Of a DNA stretch of 64,000 nucleotides, positions 1 to 9,829 are shown piece after piece. The stretch spans positions 62,001 through 126,000 of the forward strand of contig UQFQ01000002.1 of NCBI GenBank assembly GCA_900540395.1, given 5' to 3'. Below the pieces are notes generated by a model. It did not search any database. It worked only from the letters and a program-made list of their open reading frames with translations, and was not told where the DNA came from. This stretch comes from an uncultured Mollicutes bacterium (lineage in GTDB: Bacteria; Bacillota_I; Bacilli_A; RFN20; CAG-826). Position 1 is the first letter of the stretch; each line of letters begins with the position of its first letter. A program made the position numbers and the translations under genes.

Positions 1-1
1 A

Positions 2-2434
2 AGCGAAGAGAACGTTTTTACTTTTGAAGTTATAGAAGGTCTTAACAGAATTACAATTGAAGTTGCTTCATCTGCAGAAGGTATTGAATTTATTATTCCA
101 GATGATTGGGTCAAAACAAATAGTACTTATCGTGAATCTTATTACATTGTTGTCGGTCAAGAATATCAAATTCAAACAAGGTTTACTCCTGAAGGAAGCT
201 ATGACGATTTGATTTATGAAGTCACAATTGGAGATGATGCTTATATTGAGGTAACTCAAGAAGGTGTTGTTAAAGGTAAAGAGATTTATGGAAGTGATGT
301 AGGTATTAAAGTATCTTTAAAGAGTAATCCTGATACTTATGAAATTATCTATTTTAGAGTTGTAAGTAAAAATGAACTTTCGATTGAAACACTTAAAAAT
401 AGTCTTAAAGCATCGATTGAAAGTGAAAAGAAGAACACTAATAAAACTCAACTTGTAGTAGAAACTAAAGCTATGGAAGAAACTAGTTCTAGTAAAACAA
501 CATATGATTTTGAAGTCTATAACGATAATCATTCTGTTACTACAGTAACTACTGAAAAAGGCGATACTTCTCGTTATTATCGTACGATTTTTGAAGATAC
601 ATTCTACTCTTTATATCGTAATGGAAGTGAAACAAAAGTTCCTGATAATGGCGACACAACAAAAATAACCAGTGATAACCGTGAAGAATATGAAACAATG
701 GTTAATACTTTTGGTGGCATCGAATTTTCATTAACTGAAGGTCAATATAGTGGTGTAACTGATTTCTTATATCAAAAAGTATTTGGTGATGGTAGTGTCT
801 ATGATGAAGATGATGATTATGACCCATTTGCATCCTCAACAATAGTAACAAGTACATTTGGTAATGAATGGGACATCGTCACAAAGATTAAAGGTACTGA
901 TTGGTTAGGCGATCCATATTCTTTTGATATTCATCTTTACTTTAAGTTTAACTTTTATGGCGACTTACAAAGTGCAACTTATGAAAGAAAAGATTATAAA
1001 GGTTTAACTGAAGAAAATATTGAAGTTACTAGCGAAACTCCATACGATTTTGAAAAGTATGAAATTTCATTAACCTATGGTGAAAAAGGTAGTGATCAAA
1101 ATAATTATTTTGATATCAATGATTACTTCTTTACTGATTTTAAACCTGAAGTTTATCTTTCTAGAGATTTTACTGAAGAAAGCAAAGTTCAAGCTGATAA
1201 TGAAGGTAAATACAATGTTAGTGTTGATGATACAGTTTATATAAGCATAAACGATGCTATGCCAAAAGAAGCAATGCAAGATATCGATAAGATTGAGACA
1301 AGCTCTGAAGGCGATACTATAGGAGCAATTTCAACCACTTCTAGTGGTGGCTTCTATTTTGATGTAATTGGTGAAGGAGAAACAACTATTACTTTAAAGA
1401 GTAAGAATGTTACAAAAGAAATCACCATTAAATCAACTTATAAGCCTGTAGAATCCGTCTCTTTTGATGAAAGTTTAGCTGACACAATGCTTGTTGGAAA
1501 TTCTCTTTTGTTGAGCGCTAGCGTTACTCCTTCGGAAGGAATTCGTAATGATGAAGTAAAATTCGAAGTTATCGAAGATACTACTGGTGGAGCTTATATA
1601 GACGAGAGACCAGGCAGATATGGTTATGGTACTGACTACTATTTAATTTCTGGCCCTAATGCTGGTACAGTAAAGGTGAAAGCAATTTCACTAGACAATG
1701 AAAACATTTCCGCTGAAAAAACTATAGAGGTAAAAGAAGTACCAAGTGTTCTATCTAATATTGCAGGAAAAACTTACTCAACAAGTTGGTCAGATTATGG
1801 TTATGATACAACATCATATGATTTCAAAATTAGTTTTGGTGGCGATATTAATAATATGACGGCGGAAGTTTCTTTTACTATAACGACAGAACCTTATTGG
1901 GGTGACACTACTGTTACAAACGGAACTTTTACAGCTGATGTTAAACAAAATTTATCATTCATAGTTTTATCAAATCTACAGAAGACAAGTGGCAACATGG
2001 AAGCTACTGAAGTTCCAACAAACTTAACTATTAATTTAAATGATAATTTTGAGTTTGATAAATTATCAATAAATGATGATGGTGATGTACATGATCTTAT
2101 AGAATTTGTTGATATTACCGATTTAATTAATGGAAATATTTACGAGCTTTCATGGTCTGACTATTATAGTGATTATAGCATGAAGATGACTTTTGATAAT
2201 TCGTCAGGTTCTATGAAAGTCTCAATTGATTATACAGTAAGTGGATATTCAACCCAGACAGGTAAATTTACAGCCGATGTTACAATCGGAGCAAGCTCTA
2301 TTACTCTTAGTAACTTAACTCAGGTTGAAGGCGATGAAATTTCAGAATATGATTATCCGCCAACTGAAATAGACTATAAGGTAAATAATGGAGAAGTCAC
2401 TTTTACTTACGAAGGTGGCGGATGGTACGAATGA
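2..2434 (+). CDS. Ig-like repeat surface protein, 5' end cut off by window
   Basis: The reading frame is open from base 2, so the true start and signal peptide lie upstream; the first Met at 209 is internal. The protein is acidic and rich in Tyr, Thr and Ser. Big_2-like beta domains are visible around 1143-1440 (ending in a G-E-G-E-T-T-I-T-L strand) and 1440-1735 (V-E-S-V-S-F-D start, G-T-V-K-V-K-A end). Two related C-terminal modules follow at about 1750-2080 and 2118-2430, each with a (T/L)-S-W-S-D-Y-x-x-D motif and later F-T-A-D-V, S-N-L and T-F-x strands. It is probably extracellular and adhesive or structural. The next lipoprotein starts 11 bases on and its ribosome-binding site overlaps this stop codon, so the two are co-translated. 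No catalytic motif was seen. Confidence 0.8.
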   Translation, partial: SEENVFTFEVIEGLNRITIEVASSAEGIEFIIPDDWVKTNSTYRESYYIVVGQEYQIQTRFTPEGSYDDLIYEVTIGDDAYIEVTQEGVVKGKEIYGSDVGIKVSLKSNPDTYEIIYFRVVSKNELSIETLKNSLKASIESEKKNTNKTQLVVETKAMEETSSSKTTYDFEVYNDNHSVTTVTTEKGDTSRYYRTIFEDTFYSLYRNGSETKVPDNGDTTKITSDNREEYETMVNTFGGIEFSLTEGQYSGVTDFLYQKVFGDGSVYDEDDDYDPFASSTIVTSTFGNEWDIVTKIKGTDWLGDPYSFDIHLYFKFNFYGDLQSATYERKDYKGLTEENIEVTSETPYDFEKYEISLTYGEKGSDQNNYFDINDYFFTDFKPEVYLSRDFTEESKVQADNEGKYNVSVDDTVYISINDAMPKEAMQDIDKIETSSEGDTIGAISTTSSGGFYFDVIGEGETTITLKSKNVTKEITIKSTYKPVESVSFDESLADTMLVGNSLLLSASVTPSEGIRNDEVKFEVIEDTTGGAYIDERPGRYGYGTDYYLISGPNAGTVKVKAISLDNENISAEKTIEVKEVPSVLSNIAGKTYSTSWSDYGYDTTSYDFKISFGGDINNMTAEVSFTITTEPYWGDTTVTNGTFTADVKQNLSFIVLSNLQKTSGNMEATEVPTNLTINLNDNFEFDKLSINDDGDVHDLIEFVDITDLINGNIYELSWSDYYSDYSMKMTFDNSSGSMKVSIDYTVSGYSTQTGKFTADVTIGASSITLSNLTQVEGDEISEYDYPPTEIDYKVNNGEVTFTYEGGGWYE

Positions 2435-2445
2435 GGTGATTCTAT

Positions 2446-3618
2446 ATGAAAAAACTTAAATTATTAGTCTTCCCAGCATTAATGACACTTAGTACTTTTG
2501 GTGTTACTAGTTGTGGACAAGAAAGTGGTGAGCCACTTTTACCACCAGTAACTGATTTAGGTGAAGGAGAAAAACCTGAATTTGTTGAATTAAGTCCAAT
2601 TGCTGCAGAAACCTCAACTCTTTATCCAGGTCAATCTATTAAATTAAGTGGACCAGAAAATGTTACGTGGTCTGTAAATAATGATTTAGCAACAATAAGT
2701 GCAGATGGAACACTTAAAGCTGGAGATAAAGATGGCAGCTTTATTGTCAAAGCAACCAGCAAAAGTAATGATACAATCGCTGTTCAAAAACTATTTAAGA
2801 TTTATACAATGTCTTCCAAGGATTTAGCAAACAAGCTTATAAGTTGGGCTGAAGGCTATAACTACACTATGGAATGGACTGGTAAATTTTTTAATAGTGA
2901 TGGTAGTGAAGTTACTGCTCAACAAATTGTTAATGATTCAGATGGTATAGAAAATAGTGATGCATCCTATATTTATGAAGATATGGCTATTAAAGGCAAT
3001 CTTATTAAATATACTAATGATGCTTTCTATTGGAAGTATGGAGTTGACGGCAACAATCAAACATATGAAGGAGGATCGTATAACTCGCCTTTATATGGTG
3101 GAAGTGTTTGGGACTACAACATTGTAGATGGTAAAGCCGTAAGAGGAAATCCAGATTATTTTGATAGTTATCTAGGTGTTGGCGATTATAAAAAGATTTA
3201 TACTGCTGATTTAACTTACTTCGTAAGAGATGAATTTAAAGTTGAAGATTCAAATTTAACACTTAGTGAAGATAAGTCTGCTCTTTTATATGATGCTACT
3301 AAAGATATGAATGGTTTTAGAGATAAAGACTACTATAATTCAGATTATTCTTTGCCTATTACTTTATGGGGTATTGTTGACTCGGCTTATGCCTTACAAT
3401 TCTTTGACTATAGTTGGGATTTAGACACTACTGGAAAAATAAGTTATTCCGATGAAGGGCTTAAAGGCGTCTTTATGTTCAATGAGATTGCTATAGGAAC
3501 AAGTAAAACTTATAACTATGAAATGACGGTTACAATCTCTGATATAGGTTCAACTATTATTGATGGAATTGATGAACTTATTGCAGCCGACAAAGAAGAA
3601 ATGAGTCAAGCCGCATAG
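2446..3618 (+). CDS. Lipoprotein with Big_2-like N-terminal domain
   Basis: 390 aa with a short hydrophobic signal and a lipobox (G-V-T-S-C-G) whose Cys is residue 23, so it is expected to be lipid-anchored outside the membrane. Residues about 50-120 look like a Big_2 fold (P-G-Q-S-I-K-L-S, V-T-W-S-V, A-T-I-S-A-D-G). The remaining 270 residues are acidic and aromatic-rich and match no family I recognise. The AGGTGA ribosome-binding site is shared with the upstream stop codon, so the gene is coupled to the preceding Ig-like protein. A clear terminator follows. The C-terminus is hydrophilic, without an anchor. Function unknown; ligand or glycan binding at the cell surface is a guess. Confidence 0.8.
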   Translation: MKKLKLLVFPALMTLSTFGVTSCGQESGEPLLPPVTDLGEGEKPEFVELSPIAAETSTLYPGQSIKLSGPENVTWSVNNDLATISADGTLKAGDKDGSFIVKATSKSNDTIAVQKLFKIYTMSSKDLANKLISWAEGYNYTMEWTGKFFNSDGSEVTAQQIVNDSDGIENSDASYIYEDMAIKGNLIKYTNDAFYWKYGVDGNNQTYEGGSYNSPLYGGSVWDYNIVDGKAVRGNPDYFDSYLGVGDYKKIYTADLTYFVRDEFKVEDSNLTLSEDKSALLYDATKDMNGFRDKDYYNSDYSLPITLWGIVDSAYALQFFDYSWDLDTTGKISYSDEGLKGVFMFNEIAIGTSKTYNYEMTVTISDIGSTIIDGIDELIAADKEEMSQAA

Positions 3619-3640
3619 TTATTATTTACTAAAAACAATA

Positions 3641-3689
3641 AAACACTGAGGTTTTGCAAGGTTATTTGTATATTTCTCAGTGTTTTTTA
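3641..3689 (+). terminator. Rho-independent terminator
   Basis: The arms AAAACACTGAG and CTCAGTGTTTT form an 11-bp stem around a loop of about 26 bases that may fold further, followed by T residues. It closes the two-gene surface-protein operon. The A-rich left side could let it act on the other strand too, but no reverse-strand gene ends here. Confidence 0.8.
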
Positions 3690-3939
3690 TTACTCTATTA
3701 TTATGCTTAAATAGCAAACTAACATTTCAAATGACTAAATTATTCTTTTGGAATGTTGATGCTCAAACAGATTTTTAACTATCATTTTTGTTATTTCTCT
3801 ATTTTGTAGAGTGGTTTTTCTTTTTATAGAGTGAAGTAGAAGAATAAATCTATTATGATTAAGGAGTAGGATTTAATTTTAAAGTATTTATCTAATGACA
3901 AAGCTATTAGTTAATTACTTTGCTGAAGGTAGTGTTAAT
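3690..3939. other. Intergenic, no gene seen
   Basis: This is AT-rich DNA between the terminator and the HTH gene. An AAGGAG at about 3861 looks like a ribosome-binding site, but no start codon sits at a usable distance. A weak CTCTA/TAGAG hairpin with T residues lies near 3797-3820. No ORF of note is present on either strand. Confidence 0.5.
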
Positions 3940-4497
3940 ATGAATTTTGGTGATAAGATTTTAGAAGCAAGAAAAAAGAAAGGTTTAACTCAAAAAGAAC
4001 TTGGTGCTTTATTGCATGTTTCAGATAAAGTAATTTCTAAATGGGAGACTGGAAGAGGTTTACCAGATCTTGATATGTTTCGTGAAATTTCAAAAATTCT
4101 TGATATTGATGTTAGTGAGTTTTTTCAAAAAGTTGATCTTAAACCTAATACTTCTAAATTAGTATATGACACAGTAATTTTAAATTACGTTAAATATATT
4201 TTAATAAATATGTTTGCTGTGATTTTAGGAATTATTATCTACAATTCTGGTTATAACATAGCAAATGGAAACACCTATTTTAATGTTACTATTTTTCAAA
4301 CATTTAAACTTATTAAAGATTTAATTTGTATTATTAGTGTTGTGGCTCAAATAGTCTTTTTAATTAACTTTATTATTGTTTCTAAAAGCCAAGTTAGTTT
4401 TTATCGTCGAAGAAATTTGATTATTTGTATTGTATTAACAACAATTTATGCAATCTTATTTTTCGTCACGATTGGCTTAGGTAATTTCATTTTTTAA
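3940..4497 (+). CDS. XRE-family HTH protein with membrane-spanning C-terminus
   Basis: I start this at 3940 rather than at the ATG at 3895, because GAAGGT at 3925-3930 is correctly spaced and family members begin M-x-F-G-D-K-I. The product is 185 aa. Residues about 5-60 form a Cro/CI helix-turn-helix (L-T-Q-K-E-L-G, then V-S-D-K-V-I-S-K-W-E-T-G-R-G-L-P-D). The rest has three or four hydrophobic segments, so the DNA-binding domain is tethered to the inner face of the membrane. Proteins of this build are common in Firmicutes and often regulate the adjacent membrane genes. Five bases separate it from the next lipoprotein gene. A second member of the same architecture is at 60008. Confidence 0.8.
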   Translation: MNFGDKILEARKKKGLTQKELGALLHVSDKVISKWETGRGLPDLDMFREISKILDIDVSEFFQKVDLKPNTSKLVYDTVILNYVKYILINMFAVILGIIIYNSGYNIANGNTYFNVTIFQTFKLIKDLICIISVVAQIVFLINFIIVSKSQVSFYRRRNLIICIVLTTIYAILFFVTIGLGNFIF

Positions 4498-4502
4498 TCA
4501 AT

Positions 4503-5747
4503 ATGCAAAATAAGAAAACCTATAAATTTATCTTTTCTATTATTTCTTTAGCTTCATTATGTTCTTGTGAGGTTTATCGAAATGAATATCCTGATACCTA
4601 TTGGTTTACAATACGGGGTAATACTTTCGAACTATCTACTGGTCCTCGTACTGTGGATGATGTTAATGAAGAATTTAGGGTTTATGGAAATGATTCTGCC
4701 GGAATTGATGGGCTTAATTTCGATAGAGCTTATAACAAACTTTATGCTGAATATCATGTTACTAGAGAAACAGACGAAAGTAGAATTTATGATTTTCTTT
4801 ATGATTCAGATTTGTATGTATATGATTGTGAAAATTCTATATCATATGCATATAAGACTACTTCAGAAGAAATTAATATAAGAGCTTATGAAATTACGAA
4901 TTTTCTCAACGAGACTTTTAAGAAAATTGAAAATAAAAAATACAATTATCTATCAAGACAACCATTTACTCTGCTAGGGGTTCACTATTTCACTTATACT
5001 GACAAACCTTATTTTTTAGTGAATGCAAGTACTTATTTATGGAAGTATCGTTTAAACGACAATTCATCTTTTTATATTTTAGAGAGTGATACTGACTTCA
5101 TTCCTGGATGTGAAGCAAGCAAATATAATAGTGATTATATTGTAAATTGGCGTAATTTTAACAATCAAATCACAATTGTTCCTCACACTCTTTTTAAAAC
5201 TATTTATTACTGTAGCTCTGGAAGCGACTATTGTATGCCTTTTAATCAAAAAGAAGTAGAAAGTGGAAGAATAATTAGAGACGAAACATTTCCTTTAGTC
5301 GATGCTGAAGCTTCCATAATTACTAAAAATGATGAAATTACTTTGCCATTAGGCTATTCCTTTTTAAATGGATTTGATTTTGAGTACAATTATTCACTTA
5401 ACAACAAAAGTTACGGTGCAGATCCAGTTTTTCCGTATTCAAAAACATACAATAAAGGAAATCCTAAATTGTTTTATTCAATAGATATATTTAATAGCGA
5501 GCCTACTTGGCTATATAGTTACGAATATCCGACCAAAATCTCCAATCACACTAAAAGCTATTATATTTTTTCCATGTTTAATGACTCTGATTTTTTAGAA
5601 AGCGAAATGCTTTTTGAAATTCAGTATAATTTTGAAGTATCAACAGGAGTGCAATATCATTCGTCTGCTTATAACAATTATGCTTACTTTAGCAATAAAC
5701 CAGAAAGAAATTATTCCAATAGTTCAAATGTCTATTCCATGAAATAG
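4503..5747 (+). CDS. Orphan lipoprotein of unknown function
   Basis: 414 aa. The N-terminus is a basic stretch, a hydrophobic core and a lipobox-like L-C-S-C, with Cys about residue 22. The body is rich in Tyr, Asn, Ser and Phe and has no domain I can name. It follows the HTH protein after five bases and has no evident ribosome-binding site, so translation probably relies on coupling to the upstream gene. The mature protein would be anchored outside the membrane. Its proximity to a membrane-tethered regulator suggests a sensor or regulated surface protein, which is inference only. Confidence 0.7.
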   Translation: MQNKKTYKFIFSIISLASLCSCEVYRNEYPDTYWFTIRGNTFELSTGPRTVDDVNEEFRVYGNDSAGIDGLNFDRAYNKLYAEYHVTRETDESRIYDFLYDSDLYVYDCENSISYAYKTTSEEINIRAYEITNFLNETFKKIENKKYNYLSRQPFTLLGVHYFTYTDKPYFLVNASTYLWKYRLNDNSSFYILESDTDFIPGCEASKYNSDYIVNWRNFNNQITIVPHTLFKTIYYCSSGSDYCMPFNQKEVESGRIIRDETFPLVDAEASIITKNDEITLPLGYSFLNGFDFEYNYSLNNKSYGADPVFPYSKTYNKGNPKLFYSIDIFNSEPTWLYSYEYPTKISNHTKSYYIFSMFNDSDFLESEMLFEIQYNFEVSTGVQYHSSAYNNYAYFSNKPERNYSNSSNVYSMK

Positions 5748-5965
5748 AGATTTAATCTCTATATTAAAGAGTGCTTACTTCTTTTAACTTATTTATTATT
5801 AATACATGAAGTGGATTGATTTTATTTATTCATTTCTTAGGAGTGGAGCGCTTAACAAAATCTAGCGTTGAATATTGTAATTCCTATAATGACCATAAAC
5901 TTTAAAGGTTATAAAGATTAAAATATTTAATGAATTCCGTTAGCGTAGAAAGGCATTGTCAAAAG
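5748..5965. other. Intergenic with a candidate -10 box
   Basis: 218 bases without a gene. TATAAT at 5885-5890 is a good -10 box, but no -35 sits 16-18 bases upstream. No terminator with a strong stem was seen. Confidence 0.4.
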
Positions 5966-7138
5966 ATGAAATATCAAATTAAACATATTTTAGAAATAGC
6001 TTCTTTTGTGTTATTGGGCATATTCTTTATTATTTTTGCCTTTATTGGTACAGGTAATTTAGATTATATAGATTATGCAAAAATTGTTTTATTTATATGT
6101 CTTGGAGTTTTTTCTTTAACAGTCGGAATAACGGATTTAGTTATAAATAGATATGATGAAGAAATTGATTTTAAAAATCATATTTTGGGAATTTTTGCTT
6201 TAGCTGGAATAATTGAAGGAACTTATTTATTATTTGCTAACGTTTTTATTCTTTCTTTTGTAATCTATTTATTGACGCTTGTAATATTGGCTTTAAACAT
6301 TATCTATAAGCATTATAAATGCAAAAATAAAGTAAAAACAATTGATGATTATTTAATAATTGGAATAACTTTTGCAGGGTTATTATTAGAAATTCTATAT
6401 TTAATATTTAAGATTTTGCCTTCCGATTATAGTGGTGTCGAGTTTGTTTTAAGTATTTTAGCATTGGCTATTTTAAGTTCTTTTATTATTACTTATTTAA
6501 TAAATTTTGTATTCTGCATAATTGTAAATTTTAAATTTGATCTTAAATCTTTAAAATTGTCTGGCTCAATTTTTACTCTTATATTTTTAGGCGCTTTTCA
6601 TATGGCCTTAAACTATGAATTGCTTTTTGGAGATGGAGTAACATTTAGTCCATCTATTGGATATATGTCTTGCTTTATAATAGGAGTTATATCTTTAATT
6701 CTAGGTTTAGTTTTATATTTCATTATTAGGAAAAACCTTAATAACAAAGATTTTGACGATTATGATATTACTTTAATCTTTTTAACTGCCATTCAATCAT
6801 TTCAGTTTATTATTTGTTTGTTTTTCTATGGACCTCAACAAATTGAAATGTTTATTCCTTGGTCAATAGTTGTGATTATTCCATTAATTACAATTTTTGT
6901 TAAATATACGTTTTCTAAAATACGCGATGTTTATGCTTGGTTTGAAATAATATCTGACGTCTGTATCATTATATTTGTTATTTTTGGCACTGTTTGGTGC
7001 GTAATTAATTATGCCTCATTTGATTGTCTTTCAATATATCTTACAGTGTTTATTATTCTATCGTTTTTTTCATCCATTTCGGTGTTAGCTTTTACTGTTC
7101 CAAATTTAATCGATAACTTTGAAGGCACTAGAGAATAA
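5966..7138 (+). CDS. Multi-span membrane protein, tandem paralogue 1
   Basis: About 390 aa with 10-12 hydrophobic segments. I choose the ATG at 5966 over the one at 5930: the start then aligns exactly with the downstream paralogue (M-K-x-x-x-x-H-I-x-E-x-x-S-F), and GAAAGG at 5948-5953 precedes it. Both copies share collinear landmarks: F-A-F-I-G-T near the N-terminus, (I/L)-T-F-A-G near the middle, I-R-K-N-x-N-N-K near two thirds, and I-P-W-x-x-V-V-I near the end. Two half-repeats are possible (F-A-G and L-A-G motifs recur). No transporter signature is recognised. It lies 37 bases before its paralogue in the same operon. Confidence 0.75.
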   Translation: MKYQIKHILEIASFVLLGIFFIIFAFIGTGNLDYIDYAKIVLFICLGVFSLTVGITDLVINRYDEEIDFKNHILGIFALAGIIEGTYLLFANVFILSFVIYLLTLVILALNIIYKHYKCKNKVKTIDDYLIIGITFAGLLLEILYLIFKILPSDYSGVEFVLSILALAILSSFIITYLINFVFCIIVNFKFDLKSLKLSGSIFTLIFLGAFHMALNYELLFGDGVTFSPSIGYMSCFIIGVISLILGLVLYFIIRKNLNNKDFDDYDITLIFLTAIQSFQFIICLFFYGPQQIEMFIPWSIVVIIPLITIFVKYTFSKIRDVYAWFEIISDVCIIIFVIFGTVWCVINYASFDCLSIYLTVFIILSFFSSISVLAFTVPNLIDNFEGTRE

Positions 7139-7175
7139 AATATTAGTAAAACATTAATGAAGAAGGGATATAAGC

Positions 7176-8348
7176 ATGAAATTTAAAACAGAACATATAA
7201 GTGAAGTAATATCTTTTATCGCTTTAGGCATACTTTTTATTGTTTATGCTTTTATAGGAACATCAATTAATCAATATGGCGGAAGTGCAAAGATATATCT
7301 ATTTATAACTTTAGGTCTAGCATCTCTTGCTATTAGTATTATTGATATAGTAATAAATTCTTATTCAAAAGATGTTGAACTTAAAAATTACTTCTTTGGT
7401 CTTTTATTGTTTGCCGGACTCCTTGAAGGAATGTTTTATCTTGTTAACAAAAATTATTTTTTACCTTTCGCATTATTTTTTATACCAATCATTCTTTTCA
7501 CTATAAACCTAATCTATGATTATTATAAAAGAAGAGAGAGGATAACAACTTTAGATCAATATTTTACAATTGGCTTAACTTTTGCAGGCTTTTTGTTTGT
7601 AATTTTATATCTAATCACACGCATGTTTACTCAGCAATTTGAAGGTGCTGAATATGTTTTGAAATATTTGGTATTAATACTTGTTTGTATATTAACTATT
7701 TCATTTACTACAAATTTAATTACAAGAATTATTAATTCCGTTAAGTTTGATTTAAAGGTTTTAAAGTCTAACCTTATTATTTTTGGTTTAATCTTTTTAG
7801 GGTGCTTTTTTATGACTAATGGCTTTTCCGCAATGTTTTATCATCAAACCGATTTTGTCCCAACTCTTTTTCCAATTTGTACTATGGTGCTTGGAGCTAT
7901 TTCAATTCTTTTTGCTCCTATTTTGTTTGTGACTATTAGAAAGAACCAAAATAATAAAAAGTTTGACAATTTTTATGCAGCTTTAATCTTTTTATCGATT
8001 GTTGAAATTGGTGAATTTATTATTTTTTGCTTTGCCGGAAGAGTCAATTTTATAATTATACCTTGGATTTTAGTTGTCATAACACCTCTTATTACTTGCC
8101 TTGTTAAATACACCTTTTCTGATAATTTGACTTACGATAACACTTCATATTTTGAATTTGCTTCAGCTATAGCCGTAACTTTCTTTGTTGTTTCTGTTCC
8201 AATTTATCGAACAGTTTATTATTCAACAAGTGATAGTATTTATTTAGGTTATTTAATTGTTTTAATTATATCAACAATAATATCAATATTATCTATTGTC
8301 TCTTTCATGGCAATAAATGTTTATGACTCAATTAAAGGCAATCGATAA
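7176..8348 (+). CDS. Multi-span membrane protein, tandem paralogue 2
   Basis: 390 aa with 10-12 transmembrane segments, collinear with the preceding gene along its whole length, so this is a tandem duplication that has since diverged. AGAAGGGA gives a good ribosome-binding site 7 bases before the ATG. Charged loops such as I-R-K-N-Q-N-N-K-K-F-D match the sister copy best, which suggests that cytoplasmic loops carry the conserved function. No Walker, permease or enzyme motif was seen. A strong terminator follows. Function unknown. Confidence 0.75.
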   Translation: MKFKTEHISEVISFIALGILFIVYAFIGTSINQYGGSAKIYLFITLGLASLAISIIDIVINSYSKDVELKNYFFGLLLFAGLLEGMFYLVNKNYFLPFALFFIPIILFTINLIYDYYKRRERITTLDQYFTIGLTFAGFLFVILYLITRMFTQQFEGAEYVLKYLVLILVCILTISFTTNLITRIINSVKFDLKVLKSNLIIFGLIFLGCFFMTNGFSAMFYHQTDFVPTLFPICTMVLGAISILFAPILFVTIRKNQNNKKFDNFYAALIFLSIVEIGEFIIFCFAGRVNFIIIPWILVVITPLITCLVKYTFSDNLTYDNTSYFEFASAIAVTFFVVSVPIYRTVYYSTSDSIYLGYLIVLIISTIISILSIVSFMAINVYDSIKGNR

Positions 8349-8377
8349 CAAGTTTAAAAATTAAATAGAGAAAACAA

Positions 8378-8414
8378 AAAGAAAATAGAGTAGGGGTGCG
8401 CCCTACTTTTCTTT
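8378..8414 (+). terminator. Rho-independent terminator
   Basis: GTAGGG and CCCTAC (8390-8395 and 8401-8406) pair around a GTGCG loop. The flanks AAAGAAAA and TTTTCTTT extend the stem and give a T-rich tail on either strand. It ends the operon of the HTH protein, lipoprotein and two membrane paralogues. Confidence 0.85.
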
Positions 8415-8501
8415 AAGAAGAAATTATCATTTATTAAGAATTAGGCCTTAAAAATATACTTATTTATATCTAATTATTTAGAATATCTTTGAGGATTTAT
8501 T

Positions 8502-9722
8502 ATGAAAAGAAAAATATTTTTGCTTGCTGCAGCTTTATTATCATTATCAGTTACAGCTTGCGCCAATCAAACTCCTCCGATAGATGATGATAATCAAAAT
8601 CAAAATGATGGAGATAATAATGGCGATAATAATGGAGATGATACTGTGACTTATACTGATACTAAAATTGAAAATTTTGATTTATTAAATGATGAAGAAG
8701 TACGTTATTTGGGGCGTTACATTAAAAAAGAGGTTAATGGTAAAGAAGCGATGTATTTAGGCTTTACCTGTACGGGCTTTGAACTATTTGTTGATGTAAA
8801 AAGTGAAACTAATAAGTTAACACTTGATTTATATTCCGAAATGCTTGGAGGCAATGTTACTCAATATTTAAAAACTTACATTGATGGAAAAGAAAATGCC
8901 AAGATTGAGTTGCAACCAGGCGAACAAACAGTAACTTTGTTTGAAAACTTAACTCCAGGTAAACATACTTTAAAATTATTAAAACTTAATGAAGCAAGTG
9001 TTTCAAAACTTGGTTTATATGCTTTAAATACTGAAGGAGAAGTTGATTATTATCATCGAGAGTATTCTTCTCCACGTAAAAAAATTGAATTTTATGGAGA
9101 TTCTTTAACTTGTGGTTATGGTAATTTAGGCAACCCATCAATTAAAATATTTAGAACTCAAGATGAAGATGGCAGTTTAACTTATGCGCAATTGCTTGCT
9201 GATAAATTAGATTATGATCCAACTTTTGTCGCATGTAGTGGTATAGCTCTTTCAGAAATATTAGCTCCTTATGGAGTCGATATGATGGACCAATATAATA
9301 CTGTTGAAGGCACTATCCCTTATGATATGAGTTTATGTTCTCCTGATATTGTTGTTATGAATTTAGGTAGTAATGACCATGGCGGATATTTAGCAGAAGA
9401 TATCACTCAAGAAAAAAGAGATGCTGGTATAGAAGAATTTATTAATAACTATTCAATCATTATGGAGCCAATCTTTAAGAATAATCCAGATTGTAAAGTC
9501 ATCTCTGTTTATAATATGTGTCATTCAATTGATTCTGCTTTAATTAAAGCTATTAAGCAAGCAACTAAAAATTTAAATGAGAAATATGGAGAAGATAGTG
9601 CTTTTACTATTCAACTTATGAACAATCAAACTGGTGCTAATGGTCACCCAGATTTAATTGGTCATAGAACAAGTTATGATACTATCTATAAATTTATCGA
9701 AAAAGAAGGCTTAAATAAGTAA
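8502..9722 (+). CDS. CE2-like SGNH esterase lipoprotein
   Basis: 406 aa. The signal ends in a lipobox (V-T-A-C-A, Cys about residue 21), followed by a low-complexity Asp/Asn/Gly linker. A jelly-roll domain spans about 60-190, then an SGNH domain with G-D-S-L-T-C-G-Y-G (Ser201), N-L-G-S-N-D (Asn291) and a closing G-H-P-D-L-I-G-H (His382, Asp384, His388). This two-domain order fits carbohydrate esterase family 2 (deacetylases of xylan or other polysaccharides). It should remove acetyl or similar groups from glycans at the cell surface. The GAGG ribosome-binding site is well placed. It stands at the head of a long series of secreted proteins. The substrate cannot be told from sequence. Confidence 0.85.
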   Translation: MKRKIFLLAAALLSLSVTACANQTPPIDDDNQNQNDGDNNGDNNGDDTVTYTDTKIENFDLLNDEEVRYLGRYIKKEVNGKEAMYLGFTCTGFELFVDVKSETNKLTLDLYSEMLGGNVTQYLKTYIDGKENAKIELQPGEQTVTLFENLTPGKHTLKLLKLNEASVSKLGLYALNTEGEVDYYHREYSSPRKKIEFYGDSLTCGYGNLGNPSIKIFRTQDEDGSLTYAQLLADKLDYDPTFVACSGIALSEILAPYGVDMMDQYNTVEGTIPYDMSLCSPDIVVMNLGSNDHGGYLAEDITQEKRDAGIEEFINNYSIIMEPIFKNNPDCKVISVYNMCHSIDSALIKAIKQATKNLNEKYGEDSAFTIQLMNNQTGANGHPDLIGHRTSYDTIYKFIEKEGLNK

Positions 9723-9829
9723 GTGTTTATTTATTAATAATTAGCAATTATTAAGATTTTAAGCCACTTATATATAACTATCTTAATTTAATAAATATAA
9801 TAAAAATAACTTTAATTTGTGGAGATATT

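Noticed and set aside
3861..3866. Ribosome-binding site AAGGAG for a missed gene
   Set aside because: No start codon at 5-12 bases and no open frame; the HTH gene uses 3926-3930.
4567..4881. Met/Leu/Ile-rich open frame
   Set aside because: It lies entirely inside the orphan lipoprotein gene in another frame and has no ribosome-binding site.
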